A stretch of 64,000 bases of DNA from an uncultured Tenacibaculum sp. (GTDB lineage: Bacteria; Bacteroidota; Bacteroidia; Flavobacteriales; Flavobacteriaceae). The position numbers were made by a program, and so were the translations under genes. The DNA lies in NCBI GenBank assembly GCA_947498055.1, contig CANMJA010000020.1, positions 17,169 through 81,168 of the forward strand, written 5' to 3'. Shown here in pieces: positions 18,647-27,880 of the stretch (position 1 is its first letter; every line of letters starts with the position of its first letter). Under the pieces are notes generated by a model. It did no database searches. It saw only the letters and a program-made list of their open reading frames with translations, and was not told the DNA's origin.

Positions 18647-19970
18647 GATCTATTTATATTGCTTTTTTTTAACACCTATTCTTTTTTTTAATTCATGTAA
18701 AAAAAAGCAAACTGAAATTAAAATTACTAGCTCCGATTATCATTCTTTAGTTGATAAACTAACAAGCATAATGATCCATGATGTTTTTTCTCCTCCCGTA
18801 GCAAGTAGAATTTATGCATATCCAAACATTGCTGCTTATGAAGCCCTAAACAGTCACAGCAAGGAATACCGAACACTATCCAACCAACTAAACGACTTAA
18901 ATTTAACCAAATATAACAAAGACAATACTACTAATAAAGAATTAGCATCTGTTATTGCATACATCGACGTAGCTAAAGAATTAATCTTCTCTAAAGAAAA
19001 AATAACTTCCTACAGAGATAGTTTATATAATCTTTGGAAAAAAGAAAACAAAACTAGTTTTCACGAAGCTAAAAATCATGGTTTACATTATTCTTCTCAA
19101 ATTATTCAATGGATGAACAATGATAACTATAAGCAATCAAGAACTTTTCCTGAACATAATGCTACTTCTGACGATGTATCTAAATGGAAACCTACTCCTC
19201 CATCTTACATGGATGCCATTGAACCGCATTGGAATAAAATAAGACCTTTTGTTTTAGATTCAGCTGCACAATTCAAACCAATTCCACCTCCAAAATTTTC
19301 TTTAGAGAAAGAAAGTGATTTTTATAAAGAACTTATTAGTGTATACGATATAAGTAAAAAAATCACAAAAGAAGGTGACAGGTCTGAAGAGATCGCAATT
19401 GCCCAGTTTTGGGACTGTAATCCTTATGTTTCTGTAACAAGAGGTCATTTTATGTTTGCTTCAAAAAAAATAACTCCAGGAGCTCATTGGATTGGAATCT
19501 GTAAAATAGCTTCTTTAAAAACAAAATCAGATTTCAAAAAAACCGTGTTTGCTTATACTAAAACATCCATCTCAATCGTAGATGCTTTTATAAGCTGCTG
19601 GGATGAAAAATACAGAAGTAATTTGGTAAGGCCAGAAACATTAATAAATAAATATATCGACGAAACTTGGGAACCTATTTTACAAACACCTCCTTTTCCG
19701 GAATATACTAGTGGACATTCTGTTGTTTCTGGAGCTGCTTCTGAAACATTAACAGAAATTTTTGGCGATAACTTTCAATTCAATGACACCACAGAACTTC
19801 CTTATGGTTTACCTTCTAGAAACTTTACATCTTTTAGAAAAGCCGCTGAAGAAGCCGCTATCAGTAGACTTTATGGAGGCATTCATTATATTTCTGCTAT
19901 TAAAACTGGAATTAATCAAGGTAAAAATGTTTTTAATCATCATAAAAAAAAGATAGTTTATAAAAATTAA
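18633..19970 (+). CDS. Vanadium haloperoxidase / PAP2-superfamily lipoprotein
   Basis: This is a 445-residue lipoprotein with a signal ending FFNSC and the vanadate/phosphate-binding signature of the vanadium-haloperoxidase and acid-phosphatase superfamily: KYRSNLVRP (about residues 326-334), TSGHS (about 357-361) and SRLYGGIHY (about 410-418). The N-terminal helices (IAAYEALNSH) also match the haloperoxidase-like branch. Whether it is a haloperoxidase or a phosphatase cannot be decided from sequence. It overlaps the UnbV lipoprotein by 14 bases and closes the SusCD-UnbV block. An extracytoplasmic location is expected from the signal. Confidence 0.82.
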   Translation: MKKNKIYLYCFFLTPILFFNSCKKKQTEIKITSSDYHSLVDKLTSIMIHDVFSPPVASRIYAYPNIAAYEALNSHSKEYRTLSNQLNDLNLTKYNKDNTTNKELASVIAYIDVAKELIFSKEKITSYRDSLYNLWKKENKTSFHEAKNHGLHYSSQIIQWMNNDNYKQSRTFPEHNATSDDVSKWKPTPPSYMDAIEPHWNKIRPFVLDSAAQFKPIPPPKFSLEKESDFYKELISVYDISKKITKEGDRSEEIAIAQFWDCNPYVSVTRGHFMFASKKITPGAHWIGICKIASLKTKSDFKKTVFAYTKTSISIVDAFISCWDEKYRSNLVRPETLINKYIDETWEPILQTPPFPEYTSGHSVVSGAASETLTEIFGDNFQFNDTTELPYGLPSRNFTSFRKAAEEAAISRLYGGIHYISAIKTGINQGKNVFNHHKKKIVYKN

Positions 19971-20048
19971 AATAGAGTATCGAAAAATACTTAAAAGAAT
20001 CCATTAAACTTCATCATATATGCAACCATAACTTCTTTTTTGTGTTAA

Positions 20049-20110
20049 AAAATTGTTTATTTAAGATAAATTTAAGATTTTAGCCGTTGATTAATTCAAA
20101 CAATTATACA
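20049..20110 (+). promoter_or_regulatory. Upstream block of the second SusC gene (shared with the first)
   Basis: This is the counterpart of 10541-10602. The TTG at 20053-20055, the TTTAAGATTTTAGCC core and the TTAATTCAAACAATTATA segment before the ATG match the first block in order and spacing (58 bases from TTG to ATG). Confidence 0.5.
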
Positions 20111-23100
20111 ATGAAAACAAAGTTTAATGGAATTTTAACGCTCTTGCTAGCGTTGGTTGTGCAGATTTCTTTTGCACAAGATAGGACTATTTCAGGGACT
20201 GTTACAGATGATTCTGGACCACTACCTGGAGTTAGTATCTTAAAAAAAGGAAGTACTGCAGGTACTGAAACTGATTTTGATGGAAATTACTCTATTAAAG
20301 TAAAAACTGGTGATATATTAGTTTTTAGATTTGTAGGGTTAAAGACTGAAGAGAGAGTTGTTGGTACTTCTAACAACATTAGTTTAACCATGCAAACTGA
20401 TAACTTACTTGAAGAAGTAATTGTAGTTGGTTATGGTACAACTACTAAACAATCTTATGTTGGTACAGCATCCACAGTTAAGAAAGAAAACTTAGAAGCA
20501 AAATCATTTTCAAATGTATCTCAAGCCTTAGCTGGGGAGATTGCCGGAGTTACAGTAATCAACACTTCTGGACAACCTGGTACAATTGGTACAGTTCGTA
20601 TTCGTGGTTATGGATCTCCAAATGGTAATCGTGATCCTTTATATGTTGTTGATGGTATACCTTTTGCCGGTAATTTTGATATTAATTCAATAAATCCTGC
20701 AGATATTAAAAGTACTACTGTATTAAAAGATGCTACAGCTACTGCAATTTATGGTTCTAGAGGTGCAAATGGTGTTGTTTTAATTACTACTAAGAGTGGT
20801 AGTAAATCTTCTGATAACTCATATATTGAAGTAGATGTTAAGACTGGTGTTAATGCACAAATTATTCCAAGATATGATGTACTAGATTCTCCTGAAGAAT
20901 ACATTGGTTATGTTTGGGAAGGTTTATTTAATGAGGCTGCTATTGGTGGTAGCGCAACTCCTGTAGATGATGCAAATTCAAATTTATTTACCTCAACAGG
21001 TGCTGGTGCTGGTTACAATTTATGGAATGTTCCTAACATCTCAGCATTAATAGATCCTGCTACAAGAACAGTTAGACCTGGAGTTCAACGTCTTTTTACT
21101 CCTGAAAGATATGCTGATTTATCTTTTGGAGAAGGTATTAGACAAGAAGCTAGTCTTCGTATAGGAGGAGGATCTGAAAATTCAAAATATTTTGTTTCTT
21201 TCGGTTATTTAGATGATAGTGGATATTCTTTAAATTCTGATTTTAAAAGATATACTACAAGAATAAACATTAATTCAGATATTAAAGATTGGCTGAATGT
21301 TGGTGCTAATATTGGATATGCATATTCTGAAAGTACTAATAACGGGCAAACAGCTGGTGCTGAAAACATTTTTGAATTTGCTGATAAAATGGCTCCTATA
21401 TATCCAGTTTTTGCTAGATTCCCAAATACAGGTACATTAATTCCTGATCCAGTTTTTGGAGGAAATCAATATGATTATGGATCTCCAACTGGTACTGCTA
21501 ATGGATTTACCAGATCTAGACCAATTTCTAACTTATTAAATCCAATAGCTTCTGCTTTACTAGATGCTACTCTTTTTGATACACATTCTTTAAATGGTAG
21601 TTTTTTCGCTAATTTTAAATTAACTAATGATTTAAAGTTTGAAACTAGATTTGGTGGACAGTATTCTTTAGAGCAAAGAAATGTTGTTGGTAATCATGTT
21701 TATGGAATTGCTGCTGGTACTAACGGTACTATCAATGTTAGAAATAGAGTTAGATGGTCTCAAACATTTTTACAATTATTACGTTATACAAAATCTTTTG
21801 GAGATCACAATATAGAAGCATTAGTAGCTCATGAAACATTTGAGCAAAGATTTGAACAAGAACAAAATTTCAAGCAAAATGTTATTGTACCAGGATTATT
21901 TAACTTAAATAATTATTTAGAAGCTAGTGCTCCTTCATCAGGGTTCGCCAATGGTTCTGGTATAGAATCATATTTTGGTCAAATTAATTATAACTATGCA
22001 AACAAGTATTTCTTAACTGGTTCATTAAGAAATGATGGATCTTCTCGTTTTGTAAATGATAAATTTGGTACTTTTGGTTCTATTGGTGCTTCATGGATCG
22101 TTAGTAAAGAAGATTTTTTACAAGATAGTTTTATTTCTTACTTAAAATTAAAAGCTTCTTGGGGTATTACAGGTGACCAACAAGGAGCTGCTACAGCTTC
22201 AGGTTTTAACACTTTTAACCCTGATTTTGTTGGAGGAAATTTAGCTCTTCTTAATAATTCATTTGGTGATCCAAATTTAACTTGGGAAACAACAAGAATG
22301 TTACAAGGAGGTGTTGAATTAAGTTTAGGTAAATATGTGGATGCTAATATTGATTATTATCAAAGAAATACAGATAATTTATTCTTTACCCAACAAAGAG
22401 GATCATCTGCTGCAGTTACTGGTGGTATATTAGTAAATGATGGTGAAGTTCAATATAATGGTTTAGAATTTGATGTTACTGGACATTTAATAAATAAAGA
22501 TAATTTTAAATTGGATTTATCTATAAATGGGGAAGTTTTAAGTAATGAAATGACTCAGATGCCTCTTGATCCAAGTAGTGGATTACCAAGGGTTGTAGAC
22601 AATAGTTCTAGTCAAGATGGTCCTTACGCATTTGCATTAGGTCGTTCAATCTTTGATTTTTACATGCCAGAATGGGCTGGTGTTGACCCAGCAGATGGAG
22701 CTCCTTTATGGAATCAATATTATGATGATAAAAATAATAATGACGTATTAGATGCTGGGGAAGAAGATTTTTCTACTTTAGAAAATGGAGATCCTAGTAC
22801 TACAAGTTCTTTATTTGAATACAGACAGACTGCTCAAAACGCAAACATAAAGAAAACAACTACTAAAACTTACTCTGATGCAAATCAAGTATTTGTTAAC
22901 AAGTCGTTAATTCCTGATGTTAGAGGTGCTTTTAGGTTATCTGGTAAAGTAGGAAGTTTTGATTTCGCAACACAATTTACTTATAGTTTAGGAGGATACG
23001 GATATGATACTACCTATTCAGAATTAGTGTCTGGTAATAATAACTTTCATACAGATATAAGAAATAGATGGCAACAGCCAGGTGATATTACAGATGTTCC

Positions 23101-23395
23101 TGTTTTAGCAAATCAATCACCTCTTACTGCAAATGTTCCTTCTCTTTCTTCTCGTTACATAACTAGTACTGATTATATTGCTTTAAACAATGCTAGAATA
23201 GGTTATACAGTACCAAGTCGTTTTATGTCTAACTCTGGTATAGATTTAATAAACATTTGGGTATCTGGAGATAATATTTTCACTGAAACGGCTAGAGAAG
23301 GATTTAATCCTTCAGTTAGAGAAGATGGAAGTTCTGCTCGTAGAATATATGCTCCAGCAACAACTATTACATTAGGTGTAAGAGTTAAATTTTAA
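20111..23395 (+). CDS. SusC/RagA-type TonB-linked outer-membrane transporter (second pair)
   Basis: This is a TonB-dependent importer of 1094 residues from the ATG at 20111, chosen over an in-frame TTG eight codons earlier because it gives the same MKTK leader as the first SusC. The signal ends ISFAQ. Then come a carboxypeptidase-regulatory-like domain (DDSGPLPGVSILKKGS), a TonB box EEVIVVGYGT, a plug with VRIRGYGSPN, DPLYVVDGIPF and AIYGSRGANGVVLITTKSG, and a long barrel ending in RVKF. This is the canonical SusC form. It is 16 bases before its SusD partner. No degradative enzyme is adjacent, so the substrate cannot be inferred. Confidence 0.94.
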   Translation: MKTKFNGILTLLLALVVQISFAQDRTISGTVTDDSGPLPGVSILKKGSTAGTETDFDGNYSIKVKTGDILVFRFVGLKTEERVVGTSNNISLTMQTDNLLEEVIVVGYGTTTKQSYVGTASTVKKENLEAKSFSNVSQALAGEIAGVTVINTSGQPGTIGTVRIRGYGSPNGNRDPLYVVDGIPFAGNFDINSINPADIKSTTVLKDATATAIYGSRGANGVVLITTKSGSKSSDNSYIEVDVKTGVNAQIIPRYDVLDSPEEYIGYVWEGLFNEAAIGGSATPVDDANSNLFTSTGAGAGYNLWNVPNISALIDPATRTVRPGVQRLFTPERYADLSFGEGIRQEASLRIGGGSENSKYFVSFGYLDDSGYSLNSDFKRYTTRININSDIKDWLNVGANIGYAYSESTNNGQTAGAENIFEFADKMAPIYPVFARFPNTGTLIPDPVFGGNQYDYGSPTGTANGFTRSRPISNLLNPIASALLDATLFDTHSLNGSFFANFKLTNDLKFETRFGGQYSLEQRNVVGNHVYGIAAGTNGTINVRNRVRWSQTFLQLLRYTKSFGDHNIEALVAHETFEQRFEQEQNFKQNVIVPGLFNLNNYLEASAPSSGFANGSGIESYFGQINYNYANKYFLTGSLRNDGSSRFVNDKFGTFGSIGASWIVSKEDFLQDSFISYLKLKASWGITGDQQGAATASGFNTFNPDFVGGNLALLNNSFGDPNLTWETTRMLQGGVELSLGKYVDANIDYYQRNTDNLFFTQQRGSSAAVTGGILVNDGEVQYNGLEFDVTGHLINKDNFKLDLSINGEVLSNEMTQMPLDPSSGLPRVVDNSSSQDGPYAFALGRSIFDFYMPEWAGVDPADGAPLWNQYYDDKNNNDVLDAGEEDFSTLENGDPSTTSSLFEYRQTAQNANIKKTTTKTYSDANQVFVNKSLIPDVRGAFRLSGKVGSFDFATQFTYSLGGYGYDTTYSELVSGNNNFHTDIRNRWQQPGDITDVPVLANQSPLTANVPSLSSRYITSTDYIALNNARIGYTVPSRFMSNSGIDLINIWVSGDNIFTETAREGFNPSVREDGSSARRIYAPATTITLGVRVKF

Positions 23396-23411
23396 TTTTT
23401 AATAAACAATC

Positions 23412-24926
23412 ATGAAAAATATAATAAAAATTTCATTTGTATTAATAGCTATATCTCTTTTGTATAGCTGTGCTGATGAATTATTAGATAATAGTGGTGA
23501 GTCTGGTGTAAGTCAGCCTACTACTAACCTTACTCAATCTCAATTAGAATTTGGAACTAGAACAAATCCAGCAATTCCTGCTGCTTTTGTAAGTGGTATT
23601 TATGCACAAATGATAGAAACTTTTGGAACCAATGGATCTCAAACTGATATTGGACAAAAAGGACAAGATATTTATTCTGACATTGTCTCTGGTGATATTG
23701 CTTTAAGCTCTTCTAATTTTCGTTGGTATAACCGTATAGCTCAACTAGATGTTACCGAAAACTTTATTCGTGGTGAAAATGACATTATTTGGAGTTATTA
23801 CTATAGAATTATTAGATCAGCAAATACTGTAATCGTAAGTTTAGGTGGAAATGATGCTATTCCTAGTACAGATGCACTTAAACATTCTATGGGACAAGCT
23901 AAAGCATTAAGAGCTTACGCTTATTTCTACTTAACACAGTTTTTTCAAAAAGAATACAATCCTTCTGAAGCTATTTTACCTATGCCTATTGTGCCTGGTG
24001 ATAATTTAGAAAAATCTACAGCACAGGAGGTTTATGATTTAATGGAAGATGATTTAACAGATGCTATTAGTTTATTAGATGGTTTTAATAGAACTGCTAA
24101 GAGTGAATTAAACAAAGAAGTTGCTCAGGTTTTATACGCCTATGTTTTAGGTGCCAGAGGTACAGATTATTCTAAAATGGCTACTATGACACAAAATGTA
24201 ATTAATGGATCTCACACAATTAAACCTTCTAATGATCTTACTGATGGATGGAATGACGTTACTGATAACAGTTGGCTTTGGGGAATTGATATTACTCCTG
24301 TAAATGGACTTGGATTAGTTTCTTGGTGGGGGCAAATGGATGCTTTTTCTTTTAGCTATGCATGGGCTGGTGATTTTAAGGCTATGGATCAAGCTTTATT
24401 TGATAAGATATCTGATGATGATGCAAGAAAAGCTCAGTTTTTTGATGACGCAACAAGTGGAAGACATTTACAACCATTATCAAAATTTTACTGGAGTGCT
24501 GAGTCTCAAGCTACCTCAGCTTTTGGTTCTGGACCAAACCCAGGTGTAACTGCAGATTATGTATACATGCGTGTGGAAGAAGCTTATTTATTGAATGCTG
24601 AAGCAAATGCTAGATCTGGAAATGAAGGAGCTGCGAGAACTAGCTTAAAAGCATTAATGACAAATAGAATTCCGGATGCTTCTTATGTAGACGGTTTAAG
24701 TGGTCAAGCATTATTAGATGAAATTTATTTACAAACTCGTATTGAATTATGGGGAGAAGGTAAAAGTTATTTAGCTATGAAACGTAATAAAGCTACTGTA
24801 ACTAGATCAGGTAACCATATATTTTTACCTAATGAGTCTATGAGTTACAATGAGGAAAGAATGACTTTTGAAATTCCAAGATCTGAAATTCAGGACAACC
24901 CATTCGTTAACGATCAAAATCAATAA
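23412..24926 (+). CDS. SusD/RagB-type surface lipoprotein (second pair)
   Basis: This is a 504-residue nutrient-binding lipoprotein partner of the SusC just upstream. The signal ends SLLYSC (lipid-anchored Cys at about residue 20). SusD features include MGQAKALRAYAYFYLTQFFQ, MRVEEAYLLNAEANARSGN and QTRIELWGEGKSYLAMKRNK, the last in the C-terminal SusD domain, ending in EIPRSEIQDNPFV. It is followed by a strong terminator (24950-24975), so the pair forms a two-gene operon. Confidence 0.92.
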   Translation: MKNIIKISFVLIAISLLYSCADELLDNSGESGVSQPTTNLTQSQLEFGTRTNPAIPAAFVSGIYAQMIETFGTNGSQTDIGQKGQDIYSDIVSGDIALSSSNFRWYNRIAQLDVTENFIRGENDIIWSYYYRIIRSANTVIVSLGGNDAIPSTDALKHSMGQAKALRAYAYFYLTQFFQKEYNPSEAILPMPIVPGDNLEKSTAQEVYDLMEDDLTDAISLLDGFNRTAKSELNKEVAQVLYAYVLGARGTDYSKMATMTQNVINGSHTIKPSNDLTDGWNDVTDNSWLWGIDITPVNGLGLVSWWGQMDAFSFSYAWAGDFKAMDQALFDKISDDDARKAQFFDDATSGRHLQPLSKFYWSAESQATSAFGSGPNPGVTADYVYMRVEEAYLLNAEANARSGNEGAARTSLKALMTNRIPDASYVDGLSGQALLDEIYLQTRIELWGEGKSYLAMKRNKATVTRSGNHIFLPNESMSYNEERMTFEIPRSEIQDNPFVNDQNQ

Positions 24927-24949
24927 ATTATATTTTTAATTTATATATT

Positions 24950-24975
24950 AAACCACCTTTCGAGGTGGTTTTTTT
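24950..24975 (+). terminator. Terminator of the second SusCD operon
   Basis: A 9-bp stem AAACCACCT (24950-24958) pairs with AGGTGGTTT (24963-24971) around a stable TTCG tetraloop, followed by a T-run to 24975. It lies 24 bases after the SusD stop codon. Confidence 0.9.
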
Positions 24976-24991
24976 ATGTAATAAATTAAAC

Positions 24992-24999
24992 TACATTTG
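24992..24999 (+). promoter_or_regulatory. -7 box of rlmB, almost touching its start codon
   Basis: TACATTTG is a full match to TAnnTTTG and ends 4 bases before the rlmB ATG at 25004. Transcription would start at or very near the ATG, suggesting a leaderless message. No clear -33 TTG is present at the expected spacing; a T-run from the preceding terminator occupies it. Confidence 0.5.
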
Positions 25000-25003
25000 C
25001 AAT

Positions 25004-25744
25004 ATGGAACAAACGACAACAATCTTTGGAATTAGAGCTATTATAGAAGCCATTGAAAGTAATTCTTCTATAGAAAAAGTATATTTACAAAAAGGGTTAA
25101 GAGGTGATTTATTTTTTGAATTAGATAAAATTATAAAAAAAAATAAAATATCTGTTAGTGTTGTTCCTATAGAAAAATTAAACAGATTATCTAAGCACAA
25201 TAATCACCAAGGTGCTGTTGCTAAAATATCTCCTATTAGTTTTCATGATTTAGAAACTATCATAGAGAATTCATTAGAACTTAATAAAACGCCTCTATTT
25301 TTAGTCTTAGATCAAATCTCAGATGTTAGAAATTTTGGCGCCATTATTAGAACTGCTGAATGTACTGGTGTAAATGCTATTATTATTCAGAAAAGCGGAA
25401 GTGCTCCCGTGAATGCAGAGACTATTAAAACTTCAGCAGGTGCAGCTTTTAAAATTCCTATTTGTAAAGTAGATCATATTAAAGATGCTATTTTTCAATT
25501 ACAAGCTGCAGATATAAAGTTAGTTGCTGCTACTGAAAAAACAGAAGATTCTCTGTATAGTGTCGATTTTAAACAACCTACTGCTATTATTATGGGATCT
25601 GAACATAAAGGTGTGAGTAATTCTATTTTAAAAATGGTCGATAATAAAGCCAAGTTACCTTTGCTGGGAGAAATAGGTTCTTTAAATGTTTCTGTTGCTT
25701 GTGGTGCTTTTTTATACGAAGCTATTAGGCAAAGGCATTCTTAG
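25004..25744 (+). CDS. rlmB: 23S rRNA (guanosine-2'-O-)-methyltransferase RlmB / TrmH-family SpoU methyltransferase
   Basis: This is a 246-residue SPOUT-family RNA ribose methyltransferase, by similarity RlmB, which methylates G2251 of 23S rRNA using S-adenosylmethionine. The N-terminal substrate-binding domain (about 1-90, with IFGIRAIIEAIES) is followed by SpoU motif 1 (DVRNFGAIIRTAE), motif 2 (IIMGSEHKGV) and motif 3 (SLNVSVACGAFLYEA), which form the trefoil-knot cofactor site. I chose the ATG at 25004 over an upstream GTG that falls inside the terminator. It is a single gene with its own promoter; a 9-bp tandem repeat begins in its stop codon. Confidence 0.88.
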   Translation: MEQTTTIFGIRAIIEAIESNSSIEKVYLQKGLRGDLFFELDKIIKKNKISVSVVPIEKLNRLSKHNNHQGAVAKISPISFHDLETIIENSLELNKTPLFLVLDQISDVRNFGAIIRTAECTGVNAIIIQKSGSAPVNAETIKTSAGAAFKIPICKVDHIKDAIFQLQAADIKLVAATEKTEDSLYSVDFKQPTAIIMGSEHKGVSNSILKMVDNKAKLPLLGEIGSLNVSVACGAFLYEAIRQRHS

Positions 25745-25787
25745 GAGTTTAAGGAGTTTAAGGAGTTTAAGGAGTTTAAGGAGTTTA
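25743..25787 (+). repeat. Five perfect tandem copies of a 9-bp unit
   Basis: The unit AGGAGTTTA is repeated five times without error, starting inside the rlmB stop codon. It sits between two convergent genes (rlmB and the rhomboid gene). Such arrays change copy number by slipped-strand mispairing, so it may serve as a strain marker; no promoter role is apparent. Confidence 0.95.
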
Positions 25788-25816
25788 AAATTATTTGTTT
25801 TTTTATAAAATCAAAA

Positions 25817-26533
25817 TTATTCTTCTGATTCCTTGTAAATGTATTTATAATTGATCGTTTTTATTTCTTCTTGGTTTTCTTCTATAATTGGTGGAGGTGG
25901 AATGTAATTTCCATTCTCGTCAAACATAGTATCGAATTCTGTTTCTGTAAACTCAAATTTTTCTTTATTTATTCCTTTTTTTCTATAAATAAAAGCAAAT
26001 GAAAGTCCTATCATAAAACCTGATAAATGTCCTTCCCAAGAAATTCCTTTATCTATAGGAAATAAATACCAAATCATACTTCCGTATAAAAAAATAGTAA
26101 TTAAAGACATTGCGGTTAATCTGTAATGCTTTTTTATTATTCCACTAAAAAAAACAAAACTAAATAATAAATACACAACACCACTAGCTCCAAAATGATA
26201 CGATTCTCTTCCAATACCCCAAGTAATAAGTCCAGTTAAAAAAGCTCCCATTACTAAAACTTTTGTCGCTACATTTCTATAGAAATAATACAAACTCATT
26301 AAAAGAACAAATAAAGGAACCGAATTGTTAAAAAGATGTTTTGTATCTGCATGTATAAAATGAGAGGTAAAAACACCTCTAAAGCCAATTATTGACCTAG
26401 GATAAACACCAAACTTATTAAAATTAAATCCAAATTTTATTTCTATCCAATAAATCAACCAAATAACAAAAACTGCTAAAAATGGTATTGTTACTATCGA
26501 GTTATTAAATTGTAATTGGTGCTCATCTTCCAT
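25817..26533 (-). CDS. Rhomboid-family intramembrane serine protease
   Basis: This is a 238-residue membrane protein of the rhomboid family, which cleaves other membrane proteins within the bilayer. About six hydrophobic segments are seen. The catalytic pair is intact: Ser117 in GASGVVY and His169 in SWEGHLSGF. The upstream conserved HADTKHLFNN (about 61-70) fits the rhomboid oxyanion region. The C-terminus is a charged cytoplasmic tail. I chose the ATG at 26533 over an upstream TTG. It is divergent from rarA and convergent with rlmB. The substrate is unknown. Confidence 0.87.
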   Translation of the reverse strand: MEDEHQLQFNNSIVTIPFLAVFVIWLIYWIEIKFGFNFNKFGVYPRSIIGFRGVFTSHFIHADTKHLFNNSVPLFVLLMSLYYFYRNVATKVLVMGAFLTGLITWGIGRESYHFGASGVVYLLFSFVFFSGIIKKHYRLTAMSLITIFLYGSMIWYLFPIDKGISWEGHLSGFMIGLSFAFIYRKKGINKEKFEFTETEFDTMFDENGNYIPPPPIIEENQEEIKTINYKYIYKESEE

Positions 26534-26596
26534 AATTATCAAATAACAAAAAAGTTTCCAATTTTAATTTTCACCATTTCTGTCATAAAACTTTAT

Positions 26597-26604
26597 TATT
26601 TTTA
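26597..26604 (+). promoter_or_regulatory. -7-like box of rarA, 4 bases from the ATG
   Basis: TATTTTTA matches TAnnTTTG except for the last base and ends 4 bases before the rarA ATG at 26609, the same arrangement as at rlmB. Confidence 0.35.
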
Positions 26605-26608
26605 CCAA

Positions 26609-27880
26609 ATGAATGCACCTTTGGCAGAAAGAATACGTCCAAAATCGTTAGATGACTATATTAGTCAGCAACATTTAGTTGGTAAAAATGGTATTTTAAC
26701 CAATCATATAAAACAAGGTATTATTCCTTCTTTAATACTTTGGGGACCTCCTGGTATTGGAAAAACAACATTAGCTAATATTATTGCCACTGAATCTAAC
26801 CGTCCTTTTTATACTTTAAGTGCCATTAGTTCTGGTGTTAAAGATGTAAGAGAAGTAATTGAAAAAGCAAAAAAAAGTGGAGGCTTATTTACACAAAAAA
26901 ATCCTATTCTTTTTATTGATGAAATTCATCGTTTTAGTAAATCACAACAAGATTCTTTACTTGGCGCTGTTGAAAAAGGATGGGTTACTTTAATAGGAGC
27001 TACTACAGAAAATCCTAGTTTTGAAGTAATACCTGCCCTACTCTCTCGATGTCAAGTATATATTTTAAATGCTTTTGATAAAAATGATTTGATAGCTCTT
27101 TTACATAGAGCGATTAAAGTAGATGAGAATTTATCTAAAAAAACAATCGTTTTAAAAGAAACAGAAGCTCTTTTACAGGTTTCTGGTGGAGATGCTAGAA
27201 AATTATTGAACATTTTTGAATTATTAATTGCCTCTGAGGAAGAAATAGAAATTACTAATGAGCTAGTACTTCAAAAGATTCAAAAAAACACGGTTCGGTA
27301 CGATAAAACAGGGGAACAACATTATGATATTATTTCTGCTTTTATAAAATCTATTCGAGGTAGCGATCCTAATGCAGCTGTATACTGGTTAGCGAGAATG
27401 ATTGAAGGAGGCGAAGATGTAAAATTTATAGCTCGCAGAATGCTGATTTCTGCATCTGAAGACATTGGTAATGCAAATCCTACAGCTTTAATTTTAGCAA
27501 ATAATACTTTTCAGGCAGTTTCTGTTATAGGAAACCCAGAATCTAGGATTATTTTAAGTCAATGTGCTGTTTATTTGGCAAACTCTGCAAAAAGTAATGC
27601 TTCTTATTTAGCTATAGGAGAAGCACAAGATTTGGTTAGAAAAACTGGAGATTTATCTATTCCTTTGCATTTAAGAAATGCACCTACTAAGTTAATGAAA
27701 GATTTAGATTATGGTAAAGAATATTTATATTCTCACAACTATCCTAATAATTTTGTTGCTCAAGAATTTTTACCCAAAGAAATATCTGGCACCAAGTTAT
27801 ATGAACCTGGAATAAATAGCAGAGAAAATAGTTTTAGAGATTTATTAAAACAACGTTGGAAAAACAAGTACAATTATTAA
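26609..27880 (+). CDS. rarA: Replication-associated recombination protein A (AAA+ ATPase)
   Basis: RarA/MgsA/WRNIP1 is an AAA+ clamp-loader-like ATPase that acts at stalled replication forks. The 423-residue product has Walker [10 protein letters not shown] (46-54), Walker B DEIH (104-107), sensor 1 GATTENPSF (130-138), the arginine finger region SRC (about 147), and the C-terminal RarA oligomerisation domain ([19 protein letters not shown]). The ATG at 26609 is chosen because upstream codons encode no conserved sequence and would overlap the divergent rhomboid gene. Its stop overlaps the convergent gene at 27877 by 4 bases. Confidence 0.94.
   Translation: MNAPLAERIRPKSLDDYISQQHLVGKNGILTNHIKQGIIPSLILWGPPGIGKTTLANIIATESNRPFYTLSAISSGVKDVREVIEKAKKSGGLFTQKNPILFIDEIHRFSKSQQDSLLGAVEKGWVTLIGATTENPSFEVIPALLSRCQVYILNAFDKNDLIALLHRAIKVDENLSKKTIVLKETEALLQVSGGDARKLLNIFELLIASEEEIEITNELVLQKIQKNTVRYDKTGEQHYDIISAFIKSIRGSDPNAAVYWLARMIEGGEDVKFIARRMLISASEDIGNANPTALILANNTFQAVSVIGNPESRIILSQCAVYLANSAKSNASYLAIGEAQDLVRKTGDLSIPLHLRNAPTKLMKDLDYGKEYLYSHNYPNNFVAQEFLPKEISGTKLYEPGINSRENSFRDLLKQRWKNKYNY

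Noticed and set aside
24965..25003. GTG start for rlmB giving 13 extra residues
   Set aside because: It lies in the terminator hairpin and would place the start upstream of the promoter box.
25743..25787. The 9-bp array as part of rlmB or a CRISPR remnant
   Set aside because: The repeat starts in the stop codon, has no spacers and lies between genes.
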